This document shows, in pieces, positions 9,440 to 17,683 of a DNA stretch of 64,000 bases. The notes beneath the pieces are model-generated. The model made no database searches, had not been told where the DNA came from, and saw nothing but the letters and a program-made list of their open reading frames with translations. Origin of the DNA: Streptomyces plumbidurans (lineage in GTDB: Bacteria; Actinomycetota; Actinomycetes; Streptomycetales; Streptomycetaceae); assembly GCF_019857225.1 (NCBI RefSeq), contig NZ_JAFJSY010000033.1:55069-119068 (forward strand), given 5' to 3'. The translations under genes were made by a program, and so were the position numbers. The first letter of the stretch is position 1. Every line of letters begins with the position of its first letter.

Positions 9440-9480
9440 ACGCTCTGTGCCCAAACCGTGGACGCTTGGGCACAGAGCGT
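9440..9480 (-). terminator. long perfect hairpin downstream of the protease gene
   Basis: A perfect 15-bp inverted repeat, ACGCTCTGTGCCCAA at 9440-9454 and its complement at 9466-9480, separated by an 11-nt loop. It starts 37 nt after the protease stop codon on the minus strand and lies about 150 bp upstream of the LCP start. The length and perfection make it a strong terminator candidate; there is no long T-run. Confidence 0.75.
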
Positions 9481-9517
9481 CACGAATGTTTACCGCTGTA
9501 ACTTTCTCACCTGCGGT

Positions 9518-11356
9518 TCAGCCGAAGATGTCGTACTGCTGGAAACCGGTACCGACCGACACTCTTGTGGCAAAGATCTCGCTGGTGGCCTTGCCCGTGC
9601 CCTTGTACAGATAGAGCGTTCCGCCGGGCGTGCGGGCCAGGAAGTCGGCCTTGCCGTCGCCGCTCACGTCCCCGATCGCGTCGAAGGCGTTGTAGCCGGT
9701 CCAGGCACTGCGCACCTTGATGCGGGTCGAGAAGGCGCCGGAGCCCGACTTGCCGGTGCCCTTGTACAGGTACACGTCGCTGCTGCCGCTCTTGCGGGCG
9801 ATCAGGTCGGTCTTGCCGTCGCCGGTGAAGTCCCCCTTGCCGCGCACGGAGTTGTACTGGTTCCAGCCCGTGCCGACCTTCACCCGGGGCGAGAAGGTGC
9901 CGTTGCCCTTGCCCGGGTAGATCCACAGGGTGCCACCGGAGTCGACGGAGAGCAGGTCCGGCAGATAGTCGCCGGTGACGTCGCCCGGTACGACGATCCG
10001 GGTGCGGGTCTTCCAATTGGTGGCGAGCTTCGTCTTCGACCAGGAACCGGTCGAGGGCACGTAGTGCGACCAGTAGACGTCACCGGTGGAGCTCTGGCGC
10101 ACCACGAGGTCCTGATAGCCGTCCCGGTTCAGGTCGGTCTGCAGGACGAGGTTGACGCCGTCGTACGACCCCACGGACGTGCGCGTGGCGAACGAACTGC
10201 CCTTGGAGTCCTTCTCGTACGCCTCCTTGGAGGACGAACTGCGCACGAACAGGTCGGCCTTGCCGTCGGTGTAGCTGAGGTTGGCGTCGTCGACGTTCGC
10301 GTAGGCGGTACCCACGTAGGTGCTGACCTTGGAGAAGACGCTGTAGTAGCCCTTCGTCACGCAGTCCGTGACGCCCCATGAGACGACGCCGACGATACGG
10401 CCGCCGACGACCAGCGGGCCGCCGGAGTCGCCGTTGCAGGCCGCCTTGGTGCCGCTGTCGCTGCCGCTCTGCGAGCCGGCGCAGATCATGTGGCCCTTGA
10501 CGTACTCGCTGCCGTAGACGCCGGTGCAGGTGCTGTCGGCGTGGATGCTGAGCGTGGCCGACTTCAGCGTGCCGGAGATGTCCTGACTGGTGGAGCTGGT
10601 GCGCCCCCAGCCGTAGAGCTTGGCGCTGGTGCCGCCCGCGTAGGAGGCGGTGTCGCCGGACGTCGTCATGCGGATCGGCGTGGCCTTCACCGGGGCGGCG
10701 AGGGTCAGGACGGCGATGTCGTTGTTGATCGCCGACGGGCTGTACGAGGGGTGGGTCCACTGCCGCAGGGGCAGTGAGACGGTGCCGCCGTGCAGGTCGG
10801 TGTTGCCGGCGCTGTCCGTGGTCGGCAGCTGCGCGGTGCCGGTGACGACGGCGCCGTACGCCTTCCAGTTGTAGCTCTTGCCGGTCTCGTCCTTGGTGCA
10901 GTGCGCGGCGGTGAGGATCTTCGTCGGCGCCACGACGGTGCCGCCACAGAAGAAGCCGAGGTCGTCGCTCTCGTCGGCGGTGCCCCGGTCGTCGTAGTAC
11001 CAGAGCTGCGCCATCCAGGGCGCGGAGGTGATGGCGGTGGTGGTGCCGCCGATGACGTAGGGGGTCGCGGAGGAGCGGGTGGAGTCGGTCGTGCTCGCGC
11101 TGAAGGACGACTTCGGCGTCGATCGTCCCGCGGTGCCGTCGGTGGCGAGCGCACCGGTGACGCGCCGCGTCAGCTCGGCGGCCGGTACGGAGCTGGTGGC
11201 GGGCCTGACCTTGGGCGTCGGCACCGTGGTCGCGGCGTTCGCCGAGGAGGTCAGCAGCGCGGCGACGACGGCAGCGGCGGCGCCTGCGGCCGCGACGGGC
11301 AGGGCGAGGCGTATCCGGCGTCTGTGGCGGCCACGTCCGGACATGGGTGTGGACAA
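9518..11356 (-). CDS. secreted trypsin-like serine protease with C-terminal FG-GAP/VCBS repeats
   Basis: A 612-residue exported S1-family protease. A signal peptide is present (RRRIRLALP followed by an Ala/Val-rich core, cleavage near ANAA, about residue 45). The catalytic triad is visible as His in LTAAHC, Asp in NNDIAVLTL and Ser in CNGDSGGPLV. After about residue 345 come several repeats of the D-x-N/T-x-D-G-x-x-D-L type, typical of FG-GAP/VCBS modules that bind calcium and form a beta-propeller. The TTG at 11356 was chosen over the ATG at 11344 because GGGGGGA lies 6 nt before it. Flanked by hairpins on both sides, it looks monocistronic. Confidence 0.9.
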   Translation of the reverse strand: MSTPMSGRGRHRRRIRLALPVAAAGAAAAVVAALLTSSANAATTVPTPKVRPATSSVPAAELTRRVTGALATDGTAGRSTPKSSFSASTTDSTRSSATPYVIGGTTTAITSAPWMAQLWYYDDRGTADESDDLGFFCGGTVVAPTKILTAAHCTKDETGKSYNWKAYGAVVTGTAQLPTTDSAGNTDLHGGTVSLPLRQWTHPSYSPSAINNDIAVLTLAAPVKATPIRMTTSGDTASYAGGTSAKLYGWGRTSSTSQDISGTLKSATLSIHADSTCTGVYGSEYVKGHMICAGSQSGSDSGTKAACNGDSGGPLVVGGRIVGVVSWGVTDCVTKGYYSVFSKVSTYVGTAYANVDDANLSYTDGKADLFVRSSSSKEAYEKDSKGSSFATRTSVGSYDGVNLVLQTDLNRDGYQDLVVRQSSTGDVYWSHYVPSTGSWSKTKLATNWKTRTRIVVPGDVTGDYLPDLLSVDSGGTLWIYPGKGNGTFSPRVKVGTGWNQYNSVRGKGDFTGDGKTDLIARKSGSSDVYLYKGTGKSGSGAFSTRIKVRSAWTGYNAFDAIGDVSGDGKADFLARTPGGTLYLYKGTGKATSEIFATRVSVGTGFQQYDIFG

Positions 11357-11423
11357 GAGTGTTCCCCCCAGGGCACAAGTGACAGGAGGGGCGCGAGAGT
11401 GCGGCCCCGTCCCTATCAGCGCC

Positions 11424-11468
11424 GAAAGGCCCCCGCCCGTCACCGAGGTGAACGGAAGGAGGCCTTTC
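11424..11468 (-). terminator. hairpin downstream of rho
   Basis: GAAAGGCC (11424-11431) pairs with GGCCTTTC (11461-11468), with a shorter inner stem in the loop. It begins 34 nt past the rho stop codon on the minus strand. Confidence 0.55.
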
Positions 11469-11502
11469 TTGGGAGAGTCTTGGAACTCCCTGAGACTTCG
11501 CG

Positions 11503-13536
11503 TCAGTCGCCGTTGCCGGGAGTGGGCGTCGTCTTCTGGATCTGCATCAGGAACTCGGCGTTCGACTTGGTCTGCTTCATCTTGTCGAGGAGCAGTTCTA
11601 CCGCCTGCTGCTGGTCGAGTGCGTGCAGCACCCGGCGCAGCTTCCAGACGATGGCGAGCTCGTCGCTGGCGAGCAGGATCTCTTCCTTACGGGTGCCGGA
11701 CGCGTCGACGTCCACCGCCGGGAAGATCCTCTTGTCGGCGAGCTTGCGGTCGAGCTTGAGCTCGGCGTTGCCCGTGCCCTTGAACTCCTCGAAGATGACC
11801 TCGTCCATGCGGGACCCGGTGTCCACCAGCGCGGTGGCGAGGATGGTCAGCGAACCGCCGTCCTCGATGTTGCGGGCCGCACCGAAGAAGCGCTTCGGCG
11901 GGTACAGGGCGGTCGAGTCGACACCACCGGACAGGATGCGGCCGGAGGCGGGCGCGGCGAGGTTGTACGCACGGCCCAGACGCGTGATCGAGTCGAGCAG
12001 CACGACGACGTCGTGACCCAGCTCCACCAGGCGCTTGGCGCGCTCGATGGCGAGCTCGGCGACCGTGGTGTGGTCCTCGGCCGGGCGGTCGAAGGTCGAG
12101 GAGATGACCTCGCCCTTCACCGACCGCTGCATGTCGGTGACCTCTTCGGGACGCTCGTCGACGAGGACGACCATCAGGTGGCACTCGGGGTTGTTGTGCG
12201 TGATCGCGTTGGCGATCGCCTGCATGATCATGGTCTTGCCGGTCTTCGGCGGGGCCACGATCAGACCGCGCTGGCCCTTACCGATCGGCGACACGAGGTC
12301 GATGATGCGGGTGGTCAGCACGCCCGGGTCCGTCTCCAGGCGGAGGCGGTCCTGCGGGTAGAGCGGGGTCAGCTTGTTGAACTCCGGGCGGCCGCGGCCG
12401 TGTTCGGGCGCCATGCCGTTGACGGAGTCGAGGCGGACCAGCGCGTTGAACTTCTCGCGGCGCTCGCCCTCCTTGGGCTGGCGGACCGCACCGGTGATGT
12501 GGTCGCCCTTGCGCAGACCGTTCTTGCGGACCTGGGCGAGGGAGACGTACACGTCGTTGGGGCCCGGCAGGTAGCCGGAGGTCCGGATGAACGCGTAGTT
12601 GTCCAGGATGTCCAGGATGCCCGCGACCGGGATCAGGACGTCGTCCTCGGCGATCTGCGGTTCGCCGGCCATCTCGTCACGGCCGCGACGGCCACGACGG
12701 TCGCGGTAGCGGCCGCGACGGCCACGGCGGCCGCCCTCGAAGTCGTCGTCGTCCTGCGGGCCGTTGTCGCGCTGGCGGTCCTGACGGCCGCCGCCCTGCT
12801 GGTTCTGCTGGCCGCGCTGGCCCTGCTGGTCGTCGCCCTTGTTGCCGCGGCGGTCGCCACGGTCACCGCGGTCGTTGCGGTCCCCGCGGTCGTTGCGGTC
12901 CCCGCGGTCACGGTCCCGGCCGCGGTCACGGCGGTCGCGGCGGCCTCGGCCCTCGCCGTCACCGGCGTCGTTCCTGGACTCGCCCTGCGCCTGCGGGGCG
13001 GGCGTCTCGGCCTTCGGCTCGCTCTTGGCCTCGGCGGTGACCGTCTCGGGGCTGCCCGCCTCGGCGGTGGCGCGACGGCGGCGGCGCTCGGCGGGAGCGT
13101 CCTCCGACCCGTCACGCGAGGGGCCGCCGGCCGGCTGGCCGGGAATCTCGATCTGCTGTTGGGCCGTGGCCTTCTCGGCCGGGGCGGCCGACTTCTTCTC
13201 CGCGGCGTCGGCCGCGTCGTCACCCGTGCGGGACCTGGAGGTGGCGCGGCGCTTGGGCTTGGTGTCGGCCTCCGCGGCCTTGGCGGGAGCGGCGGCACCT
13301 CCCCCGGCCTGCGCCTCCTTGATGACCTCGATCAGCTGGCTCTTGCGCATACGCGCCGTGCCCCTGATGCCGAGGCCGGATGCGACCTGCTGCAGCTCGG
13401 CCAGCACCATGCCGTCGAGGCCGGTACCACGGCGCCGCCGGGAGCCTGCACCGGTGGCAGGCGCGGAGGCGTCCGTGGCGGGCGCGGCAGCAGTCTCCTC
13501 GACACGTGCGCCCATCAGATCGGTGGTGTCGCTCAC
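11503..13536 (-). CDS. rho: transcription termination factor Rho with large Arg/Asp/Gly-rich insert
   Basis: A 677-residue hexameric RNA helicase that terminates transcription. It has a Rho_N SAP-like domain (about residues 35-75), a long low-complexity insert of about 240 residues (roughly 75-315) ending in repeated DRGDRND/RGRRGRYRDRRGR blocks, an RNA-binding cold-shock-like domain (VAGILDILDNYAFIRTSGY), Walker A (APPKTGKT) and Walker B (VVVLLDSITRLGRAYN). E. coli Rho is about 420 residues; the insert is typical of high-GC Gram-positives and is thought to bind structured GC-rich RNA. The GTG start is preceded by GGAAGGA. It has a 414-bp 5' gap, as expected for an autoregulated rho. Confidence 0.97.
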   Translation of the reverse strand: MSDTTDLMGARVEETAAAPATDASAPATGAGSRRRRGTGLDGMVLAELQQVASGLGIRGTARMRKSQLIEVIKEAQAGGGAAAPAKAAEADTKPKRRATSRSRTGDDAADAAEKKSAAPAEKATAQQQIEIPGQPAGGPSRDGSEDAPAERRRRRATAEAGSPETVTAEAKSEPKAETPAPQAQGESRNDAGDGEGRGRRDRRDRGRDRDRGDRNDRGDRNDRGDRGDRRGNKGDDQQGQRGQQNQQGGGRQDRQRDNGPQDDDDFEGGRRGRRGRYRDRRGRRGRDEMAGEPQIAEDDVLIPVAGILDILDNYAFIRTSGYLPGPNDVYVSLAQVRKNGLRKGDHITGAVRQPKEGERREKFNALVRLDSVNGMAPEHGRGRPEFNKLTPLYPQDRLRLETDPGVLTTRIIDLVSPIGKGQRGLIVAPPKTGKTMIMQAIANAITHNNPECHLMVVLVDERPEEVTDMQRSVKGEVISSTFDRPAEDHTTVAELAIERAKRLVELGHDVVVLLDSITRLGRAYNLAAPASGRILSGGVDSTALYPPKRFFGAARNIEDGGSLTILATALVDTGSRMDEVIFEEFKGTGNAELKLDRKLADKRIFPAVDVDASGTRKEEILLASDELAIVWKLRRVLHALDQQQAVELLLDKMKQTKSNAEFLMQIQKTTPTPGNGD

Positions 13537-13950
13537 GAAGGGTCCTTCCCTGGAGCGGACGTCGGCCTGTCTGGCTCGGCGACCGGTTGTGCTTCCGGCT
13601 GCGGCCCTTGCTGTCTGGACCGTGCCGGGGCGGTGGTCCGCCACATGGCGGCGGAGGCAATATCTGGGATGGCGCTTCCCGGAACCTGGGCCGTGGCACC
13701 CGGTGTCAGTGTCACGTGGCTCGGTCGCACCGATTCCGGAGCGTGCCCGGCAAGTCGCTCAGCGCCCGCGTACGACGTACTGCCCACATACGTCGTACGG
13801 AACACAGTGTGGCTTGGGAGGCTCCCGGAAGAATGTCTGTCCCGAACTGGGACACGAAGCACCTCGCCATGGTGGGGTCGGGTGCAGACTTGAGGTTAAC
13901 ACTACCGGATCCAACAAACATTCCCCCTCTCGAAATCCGGCAACCGTGTG
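13537..13950. promoter_or_regulatory. long 5' region of rho
   Basis: A 414-bp stretch without a gene between thrB (ends 13951) and rho (starts 13536), both on the minus strand. It should hold the rho promoter and leader; rho leaders are often sites of autoregulation. The only strong structure I see is the inverted repeat listed separately at 13769-13799. Open frames here show no coding character or family resemblance. Confidence 0.5.
13769..13799. repeat. perfect 11-bp inverted repeat in the rho upstream region
   Basis: CGTACGACGTA (13769-13779) and TACGTCGTACG (13789-13799) are perfect inverted copies separated by 9 bp, centred about 250 bp upstream of rho. Each arm is itself rich in TACG/CGTA steps. 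It could be an operator for a dimeric repressor, or a hairpin terminating thrB transcription; there is no T-run. Confidence 0.6.
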
Positions 13951-14868
13951 TCAGGTGGCCAGCGGCAGCACGCTCGCCCCCTGTGCGTCGAGCTCCAGCC
14001 GGTTCGCGGCCCAGCCCTCACCTGCCACATCTGCCACCTTGTCGGCGCTGTCGGCGTCGGCCAGCGCGAGCACGGTGGGTCCTGCTCCGGAGATGACTGC
14101 CGGGACTCCGTCGGCCCGCAGCCGCTCCACCAGCGCGGCGCTCTCCGGCATGGCGGGCGCGCGGTACTCCTGGTGGAGGCGGTCCTCTGTGGCGGGCAGC
14201 AGCAGCTCGGGGCGCCGGGTGAGGGCCTCGACGAGCAGGGCGGCACGGCCCGCGTTGGCGGCGGCGTCGACGTGCGGCACGGTGCGCGGGAGCAGGCCGC
14301 GCGCGGTCTCGGTGAGGACCGGCTTTCCGGGCACGAAAACCACCGGAACGATGGAATCGGCGGCGTCCATCCTGATCGCCCGGGCGGCTCCGGCCTCCAT
14401 CCAGGACAAGGTGAAACCGCCGAGCAGACAGGCCGCCACGTTGTCGGGATGGCCCTCGATCTCGGTCGCGAGCTCCAGCAGGGCCGTGTCGTCGAGCTTG
14501 GACTCCCCGCCTATGGTCACGGCGCGCGCGGCGACGATGCCCGCGCAGATGGCGGCCGAGGAGGAGCCGAGGCCGCGGCCGTGCGGGATGCGGTTGGCGC
14601 ACACGATCTCCAGGCCGCGCGGCTGCCCGCCGAGCAGGTCGAAGGCGGTGCGCAGGGACCGTACGAGCAGATGGTTCTCATCACGCGGCAGCGTCTGACT
14701 GCCCTCGCCCGCGATGTCGATGTGCAGCCCGGTGTCGGCGACCCGGACGACCACGTCGTCGTAGAGCCCCAGCGACAGGCCGAGGGCGTCGAAGCCCGGG
14801 CCGAGGTTGGCGCTGGTGGCGGGGACGCGCACCCTTACGGCTGCGGCGCGGAATGCGGGACCGGCCAT
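13951..14868 (-). CDS. thrB: homoserine kinase
   Basis: A 305-residue GHMP kinase that phosphorylates homoserine with ATP, the penultimate step to threonine. It shows VRVPATSANLGPGFDALGL at the N-terminus, the ATP-binding GHMP motif PHGRGLGSSSAAICAG near residue 95, and the C-terminal ISGAGPTVLAL motif. The ATG start has AAGGAG upstream at 11 nt. It follows thrC after 285 bp and is in the same orientation as hom and thrC, so the threonine branch is complete here. Confidence 0.95.
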   Translation of the reverse strand: MAGPAFRAAAVRVRVPATSANLGPGFDALGLSLGLYDDVVVRVADTGLHIDIAGEGSQTLPRDENHLLVRSLRTAFDLLGGQPRGLEIVCANRIPHGRGLGSSSAAICAGIVAARAVTIGGESKLDDTALLELATEIEGHPDNVAACLLGGFTLSWMEAGAARAIRMDAADSIVPVVFVPGKPVLTETARGLLPRTVPHVDAAANAGRAALLVEALTRRPELLLPATEDRLHQEYRAPAMPESAALVERLRADGVPAVISGAGPTVLALADADSADKVADVAGEGWAANRLELDAQGASVLPLAT

Positions 14869-15153
14869 CTTTCGATGACTCTCCTTAGAGCTGCGTGATG
14901 GTCGAAGACATTCGATGACACTCGCTACGGCATCGGATACGTACACGGAGACCCTCGGGCCGTTCGGGCGCGGCGCGGCACCGACCACATGCTCCATGTG
15001 CGGAGGCATATGCGTCGGGCGGGTTCGGTACAGCCTATCGAAGGAAGCTTCTGTGGCGACATAGGGCGCACAGGAGGCGCACGATGCGTGCCACAAGCCC
15101 CCTGTGCACCCCTTGGCGCAAGCTCCGTCAGGCCGGACCGTCGGGCCGGACGC
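14869..15153. other. thrC-thrB intergenic region
   Basis: A 285-bp gap between the co-oriented thrC and thrB genes. I see no gene, no strong hairpin and no recognisable operator; it may hold a separate thrB promoter. Confidence 0.3.
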
Positions 15154-16212
15154 TCAGGCCAGACCGAGGCGTTCGGCCGCGGCCACCGCGTCGACCGGGA
15201 CGGTGACCGGCTGCGGGGCGCCGGCGACGGCCCAGTCGGGGTCCTTCAGGCCGTTTCCGGTCACGGTGCACACGATGCGCTGGCCCGGATCGACCTTGCC
15301 CTGCTCGGCGGCCTTCAGCAGCCCGGCCACGGACGCGGCGGACGCCGGCTCGACGAAGACGCCCTCCTGGGCGGCCAACAGCCGGTAGGCGCGCAGGATC
15401 TCACGGTCCGTCACCTCGTCGATGAAGCCGCCGGACTCGTCCCGCGCGGCCAGTGCGTACTGCCAGGAGGCGGGGTTGCCGATACGGATCGCGGTGGCGA
15501 TGGTCGAGGGGTCCTTGACGATCTCGCCGCGCACGATCGGGGCGCTGCCGGACGCCTGGAAGCCCCACATGCGCGGGGTGCGGGTGGCCGGGCCGTCGGC
15601 GGCGTACTCGCGGTAGCCCTTCCAGTAGGCCGTGATGTTGCCCGCGTTGCCGACCGGGAGGACGTGGATGTCGGGGGCGTCGCCCAGCATGTCGACGATC
15701 TCGAAGGCGGCCGTCTTCTGGCCCTCGATGCGCACGGGGTTGACCGAATTCACCAGCGCCACGGGGTAGTTGTCGCTCAGCGAGCGGGCGAGGGTGAGGC
15801 AGTCGTCGAAGTTGCCGTCGACCTGGAGGATCTTGGCGCCGTGCACCAGCGCCTGGCCCATCTTGCCGAGCGCGATCTTGCCCTGCGGCACGAGAACGGC
15901 CGAAACCATACCGGCGCGTACGGCATAGGCGGCCGCGCTCGCCGACGTGTTGCCGGTGGAGGCACAGATGACCGCCTTGGCGCCCTCCTCCTTGGCCCTG
16001 GTGATGGCCATGGTCATGCCGCGGTCCTTGAAGGAACCGGTGGGGTTCGCGCCCTCCACCTTGAGGTGGACCTCGCAGCCGGTGCGCTCGGAGAGCACCT
16101 GCGCGGGCACGAGGGGCGTGCCGCCCTCGCGGAGCGTCACGACCGGCGTGGTGTCGGAGACGGGCAGCCGGTCCCGGTACTCCTCGATGATTCCGCGCCA
16201 CTGGTGGGTCAT
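15154..16212 (-). CDS. thrC: threonine synthase
   Basis: A 352-residue PLP enzyme converting O-phosphohomoserine to threonine. The PLP lysine is in NPTGSFKDRGM (about residue 63), with the phosphate-binding glycine loop NAGNITAYW near residue 185 and STGNTSASAAAYA near residue 90. Length and motifs match the short actinobacterial class. It starts 6 nt after the hom stop and so is translated from the same message; the ATG is preceded by AAGGAGAG. Together with hom and thrB it makes threonine from aspartate semialdehyde. Confidence 0.96.
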   Translation of the reverse strand: MTHQWRGIIEEYRDRLPVSDTTPVVTLREGGTPLVPAQVLSERTGCEVHLKVEGANPTGSFKDRGMTMAITRAKEEGAKAVICASTGNTSASAAAYAVRAGMVSAVLVPQGKIALGKMGQALVHGAKILQVDGNFDDCLTLARSLSDNYPVALVNSVNPVRIEGQKTAAFEIVDMLGDAPDIHVLPVGNAGNITAYWKGYREYAADGPATRTPRMWGFQASGSAPIVRGEIVKDPSTIATAIRIGNPASWQYALAARDESGGFIDEVTDREILRAYRLLAAQEGVFVEPASAASVAGLLKAAEQGKVDPGQRIVCTVTGNGLKDPDWAVAGAPQPVTVPVDAVAAAERLGLA

Positions 16213-16218
16213 TGCTGG

Positions 16219-17511
16219 TTACTCTCCTTCAACCCGCATGATGCTGGCGACACCCCGCACGGTGTCGAGCTTGCGCAGCGCCTCGACGGTCCCGGACAGG
16301 GAGGCGTCGGACGCGCGGTGGGTGACGACGACGAGAGAGGCCTCGCCGTCCTTGCCCTGCTGCCGAACGGTATCGATCGACACTCCGTGCTCGGCGAACA
16401 CGGTCGCGACCTGGGCGAGAACACCCGGTTTGTCCGCTACGTCGAGGCTGATGTGATAGCGCGTCACCACCTCGCCCATGCCCGACACGGGCAGCGCGGC
16501 GTACGCGGACTCGCCGGGGCCGATCGCCCCGCCCAGCCGGTTGCGGCAGACGGCGACCAGGTCGCCCAGCACGGCGGAGGCGGTGGGCGCGCCGCCCGCG
16601 CCGGGGCCGTAGAACATGAGCTGTCCGCTCGCGTCGGACTCGACGAACACGGCGTTGTACGCGCCGCGCACGGAGGCGAGCGGGTGGCTCAGCGGGATCA
16701 TGGCGGGGTGCACGCGCGCGGTGACGGACCGGCCGTCCCCGGCGCGCTCGCAGATGGCGAGCAGCTTGATGGTGCAGCCCATGTTCTTGGCGGAGGCGAA
16801 GTCCGCCGCCGTCACCTCGGTCATGCCCTCGCGGTAGACGTCGTCGAGGCGCACCCGGGAGTGGAAGGCGATGCCGGCCAGGATGGCGGCCTTGGCGGCG
16901 GCGTCGAAGCCCTCGACGTCGGCGGTGGGGTCGGCTTCTGCGTACCCGAGGGCGGTGGCCTCGTCGAGCGCCTCCTGGTACCCGGCGCCGGTCGAGTCCA
17001 TCTTGTCGAGGATGAAGTTGGTGGTGCCGTTGACGATGCCGAGCACGCGGTTGACCTTGTCGCCGGCGAGGGACTCGCGCAGCGGCCGGATCAGCGGAAT
17101 CGCACCCGCGACGGCGGCCTCGTAGTACAGATCCCTGCCGTGCTCCTCGGCGGCGGCGTGCAGGGCGGCGCCGTCCTGGGCGAGCAGCGCCTTGTTGGCG
17201 GAGACGACGGAGGCGCCGTGCTCGAAGGCGGTGGTGATGAGCGAGCGGGCGGGCTCGATACCGCCGATGACCTCGACCACCACGTCGATGTCCCCGCGTT
17301 TGACGAGCGCGGTGGCGTCGCTGGTGACGAGCTCCGGCGCGATGCCCTCGCGCACCTTGGAGGGACGGCGTACGGCCACGCCCGCGAGTTCCACGGGGGC
17401 GCCGATCCGGGCGGCGAGGTCGGCGGCGTGCGTCGTCATGATGCGCGCCACCTCTGAGCCGACGACCCCACAGCCCAGCAGCGCCACCTTCAGCGGACGC
17501 GTACGCATCAT
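16219..17511 (-). CDS. hom: homoserine dehydrogenase
   Basis: A 430-residue monofunctional NAD(P)-dependent enzyme reducing aspartate semialdehyde to homoserine. N-terminal Rossmann motif VALLGCGVVGSEVARI (about residues 8-23), the central LGIVNGTTNFIL and catalytic-lysine region, and a C-terminal ACT domain (about 350-425) beginning YHISLDVADKPGVLAQVA, the likely site of threonine feedback inhibition. There is no aspartokinase fusion. The start is one of two adjacent ATGs behind GAGG; 17511 is chosen, 17508 is possible. Confidence 0.95.
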   Translation of the reverse strand: MMRTRPLKVALLGCGVVGSEVARIMTTHAADLAARIGAPVELAGVAVRRPSKVREGIAPELVTSDATALVKRGDIDVVVEVIGGIEPARSLITTAFEHGASVVSANKALLAQDGAALHAAAEEHGRDLYYEAAVAGAIPLIRPLRESLAGDKVNRVLGIVNGTTNFILDKMDSTGAGYQEALDEATALGYAEADPTADVEGFDAAAKAAILAGIAFHSRVRLDDVYREGMTEVTAADFASAKNMGCTIKLLAICERAGDGRSVTARVHPAMIPLSHPLASVRGAYNAVFVESDASGQLMFYGPGAGGAPTASAVLGDLVAVCRNRLGGAIGPGESAYAALPVSGMGEVVTRYHISLDVADKPGVLAQVATVFAEHGVSIDTVRQQGKDGEASLVVVTHRASDASLSGTVEALRKLDTVRGVASIMRVEGE

Positions 17512-17683
17512 CCGACCTCGTTTCCTCATACCGTCACGGTTGGACCAGTCTCACTCACCGGACCGGAGTTTCTATGCCATGTCCGGATCGTGAGACATCG
17601 ATTTCATTTGTACCGGGGTGGAAGACAGGAGATCTTCCGCCCCTTTGGGCGCGTCTCTTTTCGTCGGGCCTTTGGGTCGGGGC

